Assembly: GCF_006494715.1 (NCBI RefSeq)
Contig: NZ_CP041151.1
Location: 1,178,001 to 1,242,000, forward strand
Reading direction: 5' to 3'
Source of the DNA: Shewanella sp. SNU WT4
GTDB lineage: Bacteria; Pseudomonadota; Gammaproteobacteria; Enterobacterales; Shewanellaceae
DNA: 64,000 nucleotides
Part shown: positions 44,693-53,679 of the stretch, piece after piece
Numbering within the stretch: the first letter of the stretch is position 1
Layout: each line of letters starts with the position of its first letter
Notes under the pieces: generated by a model
What the model saw: only the letters and a program-made list of their open reading frames with translations
What the model was told of the DNA's origin: nothing
Databases searched by the model: none
Position numbers and translations under genes: made by a program

Positions 44693-45898
44693 TTAACAGC
44701 TAGGCGCGCTGCGATTACAGAGCGCCATCACACGTTGGCGCTGACTTTCTAGAATAAACCCAACCACTAAGCCAAAGGCTGGGTTTAACCATAAACACAC
44801 CAGCGCTGTGGTGGCTATGACGATAAGGCAATAGCCACGTTTAAGGTTAATGGCTTCGCCTTGGCCGCGAATACGATTAGCCACTAAAGTCAGTAGCGGC
44901 AAAATGGGTTTAGCATTAGCAAGTTGCAAGCCTGCCACTATCAATAAACCGCCAAGCATAGGCAGCGGAATTAAGCTCAGCCATGAGGCCGCACTTTGAT
45001 GCCCAAACAAGGCTATGGCTAAGCACACCACTCCAAAGGTGAGCGGCGCAAAAAAAGTGCGCGCGCCAAAGTGAGTTTGCACTGCCATACCGCCTGCGCC
45101 ATGGCACATAGCGCTAGCGCCAAAGGGAGCGAGCAAAATATTGGCCAGCCCCGAACTAATGGCAAACCGTGACGGCGTAAAGCGCTCGGGGTTATCGTTA
45201 GGGAAACTGTGCTTGGCAATTACTGAGCTTGCTATCACAGCATTAGTTAAGGTTAATGCGAGTTGCGGCAGTACTAGCATGCTGGCTGCCACTTCAAATT
45301 CATTCCAGCTTGGCATGCTTAAGCTGATGCCTGAACTGTGCGCCAATACTGGTAATTGCGCCACTTGAGTCCAGCCGATGAACATGCCGCCTAAGATAAT
45401 GGTTGGGATCATTAAATGCTTGAGTGCTTGATTGCGGCACAGCCACAGCGCTAATAAGGTGAGTCCACCCATCCACCACTGAGCTTCAACATGCTTTAAG
45501 CCAAGCAGCATTAGCTGTAAACCTACGGCTAACTGAATACCTGCGCTAATGGCAGGGGATAAATGCTGCGCTAGCCAGCGAATGGCGCCCAAGGCGACCA
45601 GCAATAATAAAATACCGCCGATGAGCATGCTGCTTGCTTGCATCACCCCAGGAGTAAGGCCTGCGGTAATAGTCACGGCCGCTATCACTTTCATCGGTTG
45701 TATGCCCACAGGGCGGCGATAAAGATAAGCGCTCGCTAAGGCAAACACACCAAAACCTAAAAATATGCCTTGAGCGGAAAATTGATTGAGCGCAATTAAG
45801 CCCAAGACTAAAGGCAAAAAGGTGCCTAAGTCAGCAAATGCCGCCTGTGAGTCTGTAACATATTGGCGCCAAGAAGAAGATGGAATAGCGTGGGACAT
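44693..45898 (-). CDS. MOT1-type sulfate/molybdate transporter
   Basis: 401 residues, about ten helices. Signature blocks FADLGTFLPLVLGLIAL near the N-terminus, GIQPMKVIAAV, LPQLALTLTNAVIASSVIAK and FGASAMCHGAGGMAVQTHFGAR place it in the MOT1 branch of the SulP superfamily, which takes up molybdate. No STAS domain, as in MOT1. Sulfate transport is the alternative. Monocistronic. Confidence 0.88.
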   Translation of the reverse strand: MSHAIPSSSWRQYVTDSQAAFADLGTFLPLVLGLIALNQFSAQGIFLGFGVFALASAYLYRRPVGIQPMKVIAAVTITAGLTPGVMQASSMLIGGILLLLVALGAIRWLAQHLSPAISAGIQLAVGLQLMLLGLKHVEAQWWMGGLTLLALWLCRNQALKHLMIPTIILGGMFIGWTQVAQLPVLAHSSGISLSMPSWNEFEVAASMLVLPQLALTLTNAVIASSVIAKHSFPNDNPERFTPSRFAISSGLANILLAPFGASAMCHGAGGMAVQTHFGARTFFAPLTFGVVCLAIALFGHQSAASWLSLIPLPMLGGLLIVAGLQLANAKPILPLLTLVANRIRGQGEAINLKRGYCLIVIATTALVCLWLNPAFGLVVGFILESQRQRVMALCNRSAPSC

Positions 45899-46123
45899 GT
45901 CGTTTGCCTAATAAAAAGATCAACCACTTAAGGCAAAATTAATGCCAAATTTATCGCGGGTTTTTAGGGGGTATTCAGAAAATTGTTACCAATACGCGCG
46001 GCTATTTTTAAGCAGGCGCCGCCTTTTGTCCACACCTAGGTCAAAACGTCTTATTTGGGCTGGCGAAATTGGGCGCTCAAACGCCACAAACACGTGTTAC
46101 ATAAAAACATTAATGTTTAATAC

Positions 46124-46165
46124 TTGTACGAAATTGTAAATCTTGTATAACTTTGTGGTGTATAC
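46124..46165. promoter_or_regulatory. TTGTA repeat cluster before the DUF523-merR-phr operon
   Basis: TTGTA occurs at 46124, 46134 and 46143, followed by GTGTATAC at 46158-46165, 30-70 bp before the first gene. MerR-type MlrA, BluR and LitR regulators bind TGTA-containing repeats, so this is a candidate operator for the MerR protein encoded downstream. Confidence 0.5.
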
Positions 46166-46192
46166 CCCTAAAGCAATACAAGGATGGTAGTT

Positions 46193-47149
46193 ATGTACGC
46201 ATTTACCCCGCAACGAATTCAGCTTGGGATCAGCGCTTGCCTGCTCGGGCAAGAAGTTCGCTTTGATGGTGGTCATAAACGCTCAACTTATGTGCTGTAT
46301 GATCTTAAGGACATGTTTGATTTTCATCCTATTTGCCCTGAAATGGCCATAGGCATGGGGGCGCCTCGTAAAAGCATTCGCTTAGTGTGCGATAACGACA
46401 CCATTTTGCTGCAAAGCGCCGATGCAAGCTTAGATGTTACCCAAAAAATGCAAGCCTTCAGTCAACGAACCGTGCCTGAACTTGCGAATTTAGGCGGTTA
46501 TTTATTTTGCGCAAAATCGCCCACTTGCGGCATGGAGCGGGTCAATGAGTACGCAGTGGGCACCAATAATGCCACTAAGACAGGCGTTGGTGTGTTTGCT
46601 CGCCAATTAATGGCGACTTATCCGTTAATGCCAGTGGAAGAAACCAGTCGGCTTAATGATCCCCATATTCGCGATAATTTTTTTACCCGAGTCTATGCCT
46701 ACCATGAGTGGCAAAGCATGCGAGCAGCAGGGCTAACTAAGCATCAGTTATTGCAGTTTCACGCGCGCTACAAATACTTGCTGATGGCACATAATCAGGT
46801 CATTTATCGCGAGCTTGGGCCATTACTGGCCACTATGGAAGATAATCTTGATGAGGTCGCCCACGAGTATTTTACAGGCTTTATGACGGCGCTTAAGTGT
46901 CACGCATCCCGTAAAAATCAAACCAGTACCTTACAACATATTCAGGGCTACTTTAAAAAGCAGTTATCGGCCAGTCAAAAAGCTGAGCTTACTTCGGCCA
47001 TTATGGATTATCACGAAGGACTATTGCCGTTATTAGTGCCTATCACCTTGATTAATCATTATGTGCGCGAGTTTTCCTGCCAATACATAGCCGACCAAGT
47101 GTACCTGCAGCCGCATCCGCAAGTGCTTAAACTCAGGTATGGGTTATAA
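46193..47149 (+). CDS. DUF523 and DUF1722 two-domain protein (YbgA-like C-terminus)
   Basis: 318 residues. N-terminal DUF523: LGISACLLGQEVRFDGGHKRS, ICPEMAIGMGAPR, CAKSPTCGMERV, with cysteines at conserved places (SACLLG, CPE, SPTCG) that look metal- or cluster-binding. C-terminal DUF1722 from about 190 on (HQLLQFHARYKYLLMAHNQVIYRELG). This fusion is often beside photolyase genes. ATG at 46193 has AGGA 8 bp upstream. The stop overlaps the possible merR start. Confidence 0.9.
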   Translation: MYAFTPQRIQLGISACLLGQEVRFDGGHKRSTYVLYDLKDMFDFHPICPEMAIGMGAPRKSIRLVCDNDTILLQSADASLDVTQKMQAFSQRTVPELANLGGYLFCAKSPTCGMERVNEYAVGTNNATKTGVGVFARQLMATYPLMPVEETSRLNDPHIRDNFFTRVYAYHEWQSMRAAGLTKHQLLQFHARYKYLLMAHNQVIYRELGPLLATMEDNLDEVAHEYFTGFMTALKCHASRKNQTSTLQHIQGYFKKQLSASQKAELTSAIMDYHEGLLPLLVPITLINHYVREFSCQYIADQVYLQPHPQVLKLRYGL

Positions 47150-47153
47150 CGCC

Positions 47154-48125
47154 ATGATTGCCCATGATAAGTTCATTCACGCTGAGCGCTTTAGTATCGG
47201 CGAAGTCTCTAAAATGACAGGGGTGAATTCTATTACGTTACGGGCGTGGCAGCGCCGCTTTGGCCTATTAGTGCCAGAGCGAACTCCTAAGGGGCATAGA
47301 TTATATAGCCAAGCGGATATTGAATTAATTGCGCAAATTATCCATTGGCTGGAGGCTGGGGTCAGTATCAGTAAAATTCGCCCCCTGCTTAATACGCCTC
47401 AAGTTTCATCTTACCCACTTGATAATGAATGGCTGCAACAGCAGCAGGCGTTATTGCACGCATTAAGTCACGTTAACGCCTCGCAATTGCATCATTTATT
47501 GGATGAATATGAAGCCCATTATCCGTGGTTGATGCTGCAGCAACAATTGTTTGAACCTTGGTTGCGGCAATTGCCCCAATGGCTGGCTCAGCGCCAAGAT
47601 GGCCACGGCTTAAGTGTCTGGCTTAAGCAGCAACTCGATTGGCGTTTAAAACCTGCTATTCGGCAAAAACCTTCTATTGCTGTGCTGGCATTGCCGGGCA
47701 GTGATGATTTAGATAGCTGGCAATTGTGCTGGCAATTGTGTCAACAAGGCCGCGCCTTTGTGAATTTTGGCTCACTGCCTTGGCCACAAATAAGGTTATT
47801 AGCGCCGCGTATTACTCCATCCATCTGGCTAGTGGTCGCTGGGCCTAAGCATTTGCCTTTAGATATTGAAGACTTAGATGCTTTGCCGCTAATGGCAAAT
47901 AACAGCGAACTTGTCTCTCAACAACGCGGTCGCTACTTAGTGGGTCAGTTCGCACCGTTATGGGATTCCAGTGGCTGCCATCAACCGCTTAACTGGGCAG
48001 AGCTTAGTCAGGTATTGGCGCATGCTGGTGCTAACTGCGCTGGTGTTAACAGCACCATTGCTAATGCCAGCGATAGCGATAGCGACAGTGATAGTGATAG
48101 TAACAGCGAGAGCCTCAATGACTAG
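47154..48125 (+). CDS. MerR-family regulator, MlrA/BluR-like, light or B12-type fold
   Basis: 323 residues. N-terminal MerR winged helix: FSIGEVSKMTGVNSITLRAWQRRFGLLVPERTPKGHRLYSQAD. The C-terminal region has the layout of the CarH/LitR/MlrA effector domain, but the B12 ligand motif E/x-x-D-x-H-x-x-G is not found; the matching place reads LPGSDDLDSWQLC, so direct cobalamin binding is unlikely. The protein ends in a Ser-Asp tract coded by 6-bp repeats. Start could also be the ATG at 47139. Overlaps the photolyase start by 8 bp. Confidence 0.82.
   Translation: MIAHDKFIHAERFSIGEVSKMTGVNSITLRAWQRRFGLLVPERTPKGHRLYSQADIELIAQIIHWLEAGVSISKIRPLLNTPQVSSYPLDNEWLQQQQALLHALSHVNASQLHHLLDEYEAHYPWLMLQQQLFEPWLRQLPQWLAQRQDGHGLSVWLKQQLDWRLKPAIRQKPSIAVLALPGSDDLDSWQLCWQLCQQGRAFVNFGSLPWPQIRLLAPRITPSIWLVVAGPKHLPLDIEDLDALPLMANNSELVSQQRGRYLVGQFAPLWDSSGCHQPLNWAELSQVLAHAGANCAGVNSTIANASDSDSDSDSDSNSESLND
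48069..48110 (+). repeat. 6-bp repeat coding a Ser-Asp tract at the merR 3' end
   Basis: Seven hexamer units (AGCGAT, AGCGAT, AGCGAC, AGTGAT, AGTGAT, AGTAAC, AGCGAG). Since the unit is a multiple of three, changes in number keep the frame. Confidence 0.8.
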
Positions 48126-49617
48126 CACGCATGTGGTTTGGTATCGGCGCGACTTACGAGTGGCAGATCATAGGCCCTTATTTGAAGCCATGAGCTCAGC
48201 CCGCGCCCAAGGGCATAAGGTTAAATGCTTATACATTGCGACGCCAAAACAGTGGCAGCAGCATCAGCAAGCTGCCATTGGCTTAGATTTTATTGAGCGG
48301 CATTTAAATCTGTTAGCGCAATCCCTTGCCGCCCTAGGGCTTGAGCTTGAAGTGGTGGAATTAGCGGATTTTAGTGAGATACCTCAGTGGTTTAGTCATT
48401 ATCAAGCGCAGCAGCAAGTGGTTGGTGTCTATGCCCATAGTGAGGCGGAATGGAATGAGCGCCAGCGCGATAAGTATGTGAGTCAAAGGGTTAACCTCAC
48501 CTTATATGACGAGCACTGTCTATTAGCGCCAGGCTCAGTGTTAACGGGCGCTGGCACTATGTATCAAGTATTTACGCCTTTTAGTCGGCAGTGGAAACGC
48601 CAAGCTTTGCAATTACTGGCAAGCGATAGCCGCGCCATTTCGCCATTAGCTGTGCCAGTCGCTTTTGCGGCGGCGCTACCTTCCCCTAAACCTATAGTCA
48701 TACGGGCGCTTAAAGTAGATTCTGGCCATTTTTTAGCAGGAGAAGCGCCAGCGCATCAGCAGTTGCAGCACTTTATTCAAGGCGGCGCCGCGCACTATGG
48801 CGCGCAGCGCGACTTTCCGGCGTTAACTGGCACCAGTCAGTTATCGCCTTGGCTAGCCCTTGGAGTGTTATCGGCGCGCCAATGTTTTGCAGCGCTACTG
48901 CAGCACCATAGCGATGCCTTTTCAGAGGATAGCGCGGTTAAAACTTGGGTGAATGAGCTTATTTGGCGCGAGTTTTATCGCCATTTATTAGTGCTATGCC
49001 CGCGCCTTAGCCGTAACCATAACTTTAACCGCAAAGGCGATGCCATTCAGTGGCGCAACAATAGCGCGGAATTTGCACTTTGGTGTCAAGGGCAAACCGG
49101 TTACCCCATAGTGGACGCCGCTATGCGGCAATTAAATCAAACGGGCTGGATGCACAATCGCTTACGCATGGTAACCGCCAGTTTTTTAACTAAACATTTG
49201 CTGATTGATTGGCGTTGGGGCGAAGCATATTTCAGCAAGCATTTGATAGATGCCGATCTTGCCGCCAACAATGGTGGCTGGCAATGGGCGGCAGGCACTG
49301 GCTGTGATGCCCAGCCCTATTTTCGGGTGTTTAATCCGTTGCTGCAAAGCCAAAAATACGACCCAGATGCCAGCTTTATTCGGCGCTACTTGCCTGAATT
49401 AGCAAGAGCTAGCACTAAACAGATACATCAACTGCAAGATCTGCATTTGCATACGGTTAATGGCGTTAATGGCGTTAATGGCAATGATGGCAATGATGGC
49501 AATGATGATTGTGCAAGCGCTATGAGCGGCGCGTCTCATTATCCCGCGCCTATGGTCGAGCATGGCATGGCCAGAGCGCGAGCATTACAGGCGTATGCGG
49601 TGATGAAAGCGAGCTAA
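48118..49617 (+). CDS. phrB: Deoxyribodipyrimidine (CPD) photolyase, class I
   Basis: 499 residues. Light-driven repair of cyclobutane pyrimidine dimers. N-terminal antenna domain (VVWYRRDLRVADHRPLFEA) and C-terminal FAD domain with NELIWREFYRHLL, WCQGQTGYPIVDAAMRQLNQTGWMHNRLRMV, and NNGGWQWAAGTGCDAQPYFRVFNP. Catalytic and Trp-triad blocks look intact. An Asn-Gly/Asp-Gly tract coded by 9-bp repeats interrupts the C-terminus. I start at the ATG at 48118, which begins MTSTHVVWYRRDLR; an in-frame extension upstream lies within merR and is rejected. Confidence 0.96.
   Translation: MTSTHVVWYRRDLRVADHRPLFEAMSSARAQGHKVKCLYIATPKQWQQHQQAAIGLDFIERHLNLLAQSLAALGLELEVVELADFSEIPQWFSHYQAQQQVVGVYAHSEAEWNERQRDKYVSQRVNLTLYDEHCLLAPGSVLTGAGTMYQVFTPFSRQWKRQALQLLASDSRAISPLAVPVAFAAALPSPKPIVIRALKVDSGHFLAGEAPAHQQLQHFIQGGAAHYGAQRDFPALTGTSQLSPWLALGVLSARQCFAALLQHHSDAFSEDSAVKTWVNELIWREFYRHLLVLCPRLSRNHNFNRKGDAIQWRNNSAEFALWCQGQTGYPIVDAAMRQLNQTGWMHNRLRMVTASFLTKHLLIDWRWGEAYFSKHLIDADLAANNGGWQWAAGTGCDAQPYFRVFNPLLQSQKYDPDASFIRRYLPELARASTKQIHQLQDLHLHTVNGVNGVNGNDGNDGNDDCASAMSGASHYPAPMVEHGMARARALQAYAVMKAS
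49456..49509 (+). repeat. 9-bp repeats inside phrB
   Basis: GTTAATGGC three times then AATGATGGC twice and a partial unit, coding VNGVNGVNGNDGNDGND. The unit is a multiple of three, so length variants stay in frame. Confidence 0.85.
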
Positions 49618-49663
49618 GTGCTTGAGTTTAGAAACTTGAATACAACTATCTGAGGTAAACATC

Positions 49664-50113
49664 TTGATAGCAAAAGAGATAAGCATAGCGCCCTGGGTGC
49701 AGCAATTTGTGGACATGTATCAAGTGTTAAATAAACACAATTTGCATTTACTCGCTGAGGTCTACGCCGCTGAGATTCGATTTACTGATCCCTTACACCA
49801 AATCGAGGGACTCAGTGCCTTACAGCGTTATTTCGCTGGGATTTATGCCAATGTCGAGTCGCTGCGCTTTGAGATTGAGACAGTTATTACCGCCGGGGAT
49901 GATGCGGCGCTGACGTGGGTGATGCACTTTACTCACCCCAAACTTAATGGCGGCCAAGTGATAAGCGTGAGCGGCATGACCCATTTGCGTCAAGGTGACG
50001 ACAAGATAGTGTGTCATCGCGATTATTTTGATGCTGGGCAAATGCTCTATCGGCATGTGCCGCTATTAGGCACTGCCATTAACATCATCAACCGCCGGTT
50101 GGTGAGCGCATGA
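49664..50113 (+). CDS. SnoaL-like (NTF2-fold) protein
   Basis: 149 residues with the NTF2/SnoaL pattern: WVQQFVDMYQVLNKHNLHLLAEVYAAEIRFTDPLHQIEGLSALQRYFAGIY and the central strand DDAALTWVMHFTHPKLNGGQVISVSGMTHLR. SnoaL-type proteins are small-molecule isomerases, hydrolases or binding proteins. Start is TTG with AGG about 9 bp upstream; stop overlaps the SDR start (ATGA). In other bacteria the same gene sits with photolyase and Cfa-type genes. Confidence 0.85.
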   Translation: MIAKEISIAPWVQQFVDMYQVLNKHNLHLLAEVYAAEIRFTDPLHQIEGLSALQRYFAGIYANVESLRFEIETVITAGDDAALTWVMHFTHPKLNGGQVISVSGMTHLRQGDDKIVCHRDYFDAGQMLYRHVPLLGTAINIINRRLVSA

Positions 50114-50883
50114 ATAAGCCATTATCTGTACTCATTACTGGCGCGAGCTCCGGCATAGGCGCGCAGTTAGCCGCGGATTATGTCGCTAAAGGCTATCAGG
50201 TATTTGCTTGTGGTCGCAGCGCCGAGCGTTTACAGAATTTAACTGGGGTAACACCTGTTGTCTTTGATATTGATGATCGTGAGCAAGTGTATCAGGCCGG
50301 GCGTAATGTCGCGAGCTTAATCTCAGCGCCCCTTGATATCATCATCTTAAATGCTGGCGTGTGTGAATACATAGATGATGCCCGCCAGTTTGATGATGAG
50401 TTATTTGCCCGCGTTATTCATACCAACTTGATAGCAACCGGTTACTGCTTAGCTGCGTTTTTACCTTTAGTGGCCAAGGGCGGGCATTTGGCCTTAATGA
50501 GTTCATCGGCCACTTTTTTAGGCTTGCCGCGCGCCGAAGCTTATGGCGCATCTAAAGCTGGGCTGAGTTATTTGGCCGCGAGTTTAGCCGTAGATTTAGC
50601 AGAGCATGACATCAGTGTGAGCTGCATATCCCCAGGCTTTGTGGCAACGCCGCTCACGGATAAAAATAATTTTGCTATGCCAATGCGTATTAGTGCTGCG
50701 CAAGCCGCGCGCGTCATTATGAGCGGCATAGAAAAAAAACAATACGCCATTAATTTTCCACGTCGCTTTATCGCTGTGATGAAGTTGCTGGCGTGGTTGC
50801 CTAAGCGCTGGTGGCATAAGTTAATTCGCTTGCAGCCCAAGGCTAATTCAGGCTCAGGCACTTCAAAGGGATTGAAGAAATGA
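50110..50883 (+). CDS. Short-chain dehydrogenase/reductase
   Basis: 257 residues. NAD(P)-binding TGASSGIGAQLA near residue 10, NAGV in IILNAGVCEY, catalytic Ser (LMSSSATF) and the Y-x-x-x-K in AYGASKAGLSYLAASL. Classical SDR with an added C-terminal amphipathic segment (FIAVMKLLAWLPKRWWHKLIRL) that may hold it at the membrane, fitting a lipid-related substrate. ATGA overlaps on both sides. Confidence 0.93.
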   Translation: MNKPLSVLITGASSGIGAQLAADYVAKGYQVFACGRSAERLQNLTGVTPVVFDIDDREQVYQAGRNVASLISAPLDIIILNAGVCEYIDDARQFDDELFARVIHTNLIATGYCLAAFLPLVAKGGHLALMSSSATFLGLPRAEAYGASKAGLSYLAASLAVDLAEHDISVSCISPGFVATPLTDKNNFAMPMRISAAQAARVIMSGIEKKQYAINFPRRFIAVMKLLAWLPKRWWHKLIRLQPKANSGSGTSKGLKK

Positions 50884-51832
50884 ACAAGATTGCCATTGTC
50901 GGCTCAGGGATTTCGGGCTTAACCGCCGCTCATTTATTGTGTGAGCGCTATGACGTTACTGTATTTGAAAGCAATAATTATATTGGCGGCCACACCGCCA
51001 CTATTGATGTTGAACTTGATGGTAATAAGTACGCCATAGATACAGGTTTTATTGTGTTTAACGATAGAACTTACCCCAATTTTGAAAAGCTATTAGCCAG
51101 AATTGCGGTTAAGCCCAAGCCCACCCAAATGAGCTTTTCAGTGCGTAACCTTACGACTGGGCTTGAATACAATGGCCATACCTTAGCGAGTATGTTTGCC
51201 CAAAAATCTAACTTGTTTAAGCCTAAGTATTGGTATTTTTTAAGTGAAATAGTGCGCTTTAATGGCTTATGCAAAAAGTACTATCAAACCGATAATTTCC
51301 CCGCCAGCAGCTTAGGTGATTTCTTAGTATTAGAAGGCTTTAGTGAGTTCTTTTGCGAGCACTATATTTTGCCTATGGGCGCTGCCATTTGGTCATCTAG
51401 CCTTAATGATATGCGCGCGTTTTCATTGCGTTTCTTCATCCGTTTTTTTGCCCACCACGGCTTGCTGGAATTAACCAATCGACCGCAGTGGTATGTGCTT
51501 GAAGGTGGCTCGCGCAGTTATATCCCAGGGCTAATTGCGCCATTTAAAGACAAGATAAAGCTCAATACCAGCGTCAAATCCATTAAGCGCACTAATAACG
51601 GCGTTGATTTAGTGACGGACTCTGGTGAGCAATATCGCTTTGATGAGGTGATTTTGGCATGTCACAGCAATCAAGCCTTGGCGATGTTAGAAGATGCCTC
51701 TGAGCTTGAACATGACATTTTAAGCCAAATGCTTTATCGCAATAACGAAGTGGTGCTGCATACCGATGCGCGTCTGTTGCCGCAGCGGCGCGCGGCTTGG
51801 GCGAGTTGGAATTATCGCTTAGATGGCGATAG

Positions 51833-51841
51833 CTCTAGCCC
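51833..51841. repeat. Left target-site duplication of IS50-like element
   Basis: CTCTAGCCC, repeated at 53380-53388. Confidence 0.95.
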
Positions 51842-53379
51842 CTGTCTCTTGATCAGATCTCATAGCGTTTCTCCGGCTTCAAATAGGGCTTTGGCTAAGC
51901 GATACCCCTTTACCTGAGCCTGAAGATCATCCCATCCCTCCCAAATCGTGGACCAGCTGGCCATTCCCGTGCGCTTGCTATCATTAAAGCCTCCTAGTTT
52001 GGCCAAGGATTGATAAGCCCACTTCATATTTGGGGCTTCTTTGCCTTTATGTCCCCTTGGCTTGTAGAGCTGCATCAGTACTCGCCATTCATCATTCTCT
52101 AAGACATTGCTGCAGCTTTGATTTTCCATGCTTTGCGCTGCTTCGATTTGCCCTCTTTTTCTCAGATAAATTGGCAGGCTCATCACTTCCCGAAGTTGCA
52201 GTAGCCGCACACCAATAAAGCAAAGTATCGAGGCCGCTCGCTCAAGGTTGTCTGGCGATGTCATGCGTAACCTTTCAACCCCCGCGCCGGTTTTCCACGC
52301 CTTATGAAAGTCCTCAATGCGCCATCTAGTGGTATAAATATCAATCACATGAAGTTGCTGCGCCAACGTGTCAATCGGCTCACTGGTCAGTAGCATCCAA
52401 GATAGTCCATCTTCACCTTGGGGAGGATTGAGCTCTTGTGCGTACACCACATTAATCGCATGCTGCTGACGATTATGTTTGATGTTAACCGCACTGGCTT
52501 TGAGGGTGAGTTTGGCTGTTCGCGAGGGACGATTCTTGCTTTTCCCACTGGCTTCCTTTATGCCTTTTTGTGGGATGGCGATGGTGTATCCGCCGGTAAC
52601 GGGATGACTATCCATGTGCTCAAACAGCTTAGCCTCGTATTCTACTAGGTTTCTTGCATGTTTTGCCCGCACCACAAACCGTTCACTATGTGATTGTTTA
52701 TCCGATAAATAATGCATGATATCCGCTTCTCTATCACACACTGAGATCACTCGCGACATGTGAGCCTGCAAGCGTTGCCGCGTAAAATAGGATGCATCGG
52801 CCCATTTACCGCTCTCTTTTTCATCGGCCTCGTTGGGATTATCAGGTCGACACCACCAATCTTGGTGGATCAAGCCCAAGGTCCGAGAAGTATGGCTATC
52901 CAGTAGCAAGACAGAATGAACCCACCAACCACGAGACTTATCGGTAGGTTTGCCTAATTTCCCTAATTCAGACGCCACACTGTGCTTATAACTCAGGGCT
53001 GTCGTGTCTTCGAGAGCAAGTATTTCATTTATATTTTCAATCGCTTGGGCGGTGCGAGCAAAACCGGCGGCTCTGATCATAGATGGGCTAACATTATCAT
53101 TGCGGATCAATCGATAGGCTCCTTCGAGTTTGGCATCTTCACCATTACAAGATCTGGCAACCGATTTACCGCTGCCAACCGCCATGTGTTCAGCGACGAC
53201 GGTTAACCTTGCCGCTCGTCGTTTATCACCTAGCTCAGCATGATGAAAGTGATCATATGCCCATTTGTTCGGGTTAAAAATTGACATTAAAAATGATGAA
53301 GTGAGTGAATTTGCATGATCTGATCATCGCCAGTCAAGAAAGTTCCATTTTTTGCTAATAATTTGTGTAGAAGAGACAG
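51842..53379 (-). mobile_element. IS50/Tn5-like insertion sequence (IS4 family)
   Basis: 1538 bp, IS50 being about 1.5 kb. Left end CTGTCTCTTGATCAGATCT equals the Tn5 inside end, with two GATC Dam sites. Right end, read inward, CTGTCTCTTCTACACAAAT differs from the Tn5 outside end at three of 19 positions. Flanked by the 9-bp direct repeat CTCTAGCCC (51833-51841 and 53380-53388), the IS50 duplication length. Confidence 0.96.
51860..53287 (-). CDS. Tn5/IS50-type transposase
   Basis: 475 residues, one less than Tn5 transposase, and clearly homologous throughout (DKSRGWWVHSVLLL, ADEKESGKW, HKAWKTGAG, LGGFNDSKRTGMASW). Catalytic Asp94 (LEDTTALSY), Asp185 (VCDREAD), Glu325 in the Y318-R321-E325-K332 motif. 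Intact, so probably active. The stop codon falls at the inner edge of the inside end, as in IS50. Transcribed against the host operon. Confidence 0.97.
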   Translation of the reverse strand: MSIFNPNKWAYDHFHHAELGDKRRAARLTVVAEHMAVGSGKSVARSCNGEDAKLEGAYRLIRNDNVSPSMIRAAGFARTAQAIENINEILALEDTTALSYKHSVASELGKLGKPTDKSRGWWVHSVLLLDSHTSRTLGLIHQDWWCRPDNPNEADEKESGKWADASYFTRQRLQAHMSRVISVCDREADIMHYLSDKQSHSERFVVRAKHARNLVEYEAKLFEHMDSHPVTGGYTIAIPQKGIKEASGKSKNRPSRTAKLTLKASAVNIKHNRQQHAINVVYAQELNPPQGEDGLSWMLLTSEPIDTLAQQLHVIDIYTTRWRIEDFHKAWKTGAGVERLRMTSPDNLERAASILCFIGVRLLQLREVMSLPIYLRKRGQIEAAQSMENQSCSNVLENDEWRVLMQLYKPRGHKGKEAPNMKWAYQSLAKLGGFNDSKRTGMASWSTIWEGWDDLQAQVKGYRLAKALFEAGETL

Positions 53380-53388
53380 CTCTAGCCC
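53380..53388. repeat. Right target-site duplication of IS50-like element
   Basis: CTCTAGCCC, repeated at 51833-51841. Confidence 0.95.
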
Positions 53389-53679
53389 TGCGGCTGTCAC
53401 TTATAACATGAATATTCTGCAAGGGTTATCTGACCAAGCGCCTGTGTTCTGCGTGAGCTTAAATCAAACCGCATCAATAGATAAGCGTAAGATTTTACGC
53501 ACCTTTAATTATGCCCACCCAGTATTTGATCAGCAAAGTTTTGCCGCGGCCTCTCGCAAACATGAGATTAGTGGGCAGCGCCACACTCACTTTGCTGGGG
53601 CTTATTGGCTTAATGGTTTTCATGAAGATGGCGTTAATAGCGCCCTTGATGTTTGCCGGCATTTTGGAGTGACGCTTTA

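Noticed and set aside
47971..48117. 49-codon N-terminal extension of photolyase
   Set aside because: Lies in merR coding sequence including its repeat; the normal photolyase N-terminus begins at 48118.
51842..51917. C-terminal extension of the FAD enzyme (LLIRSHSVSPASN)
   Set aside because: These codons come from the IS50-like inside end and transposase gene, not from the enzyme.
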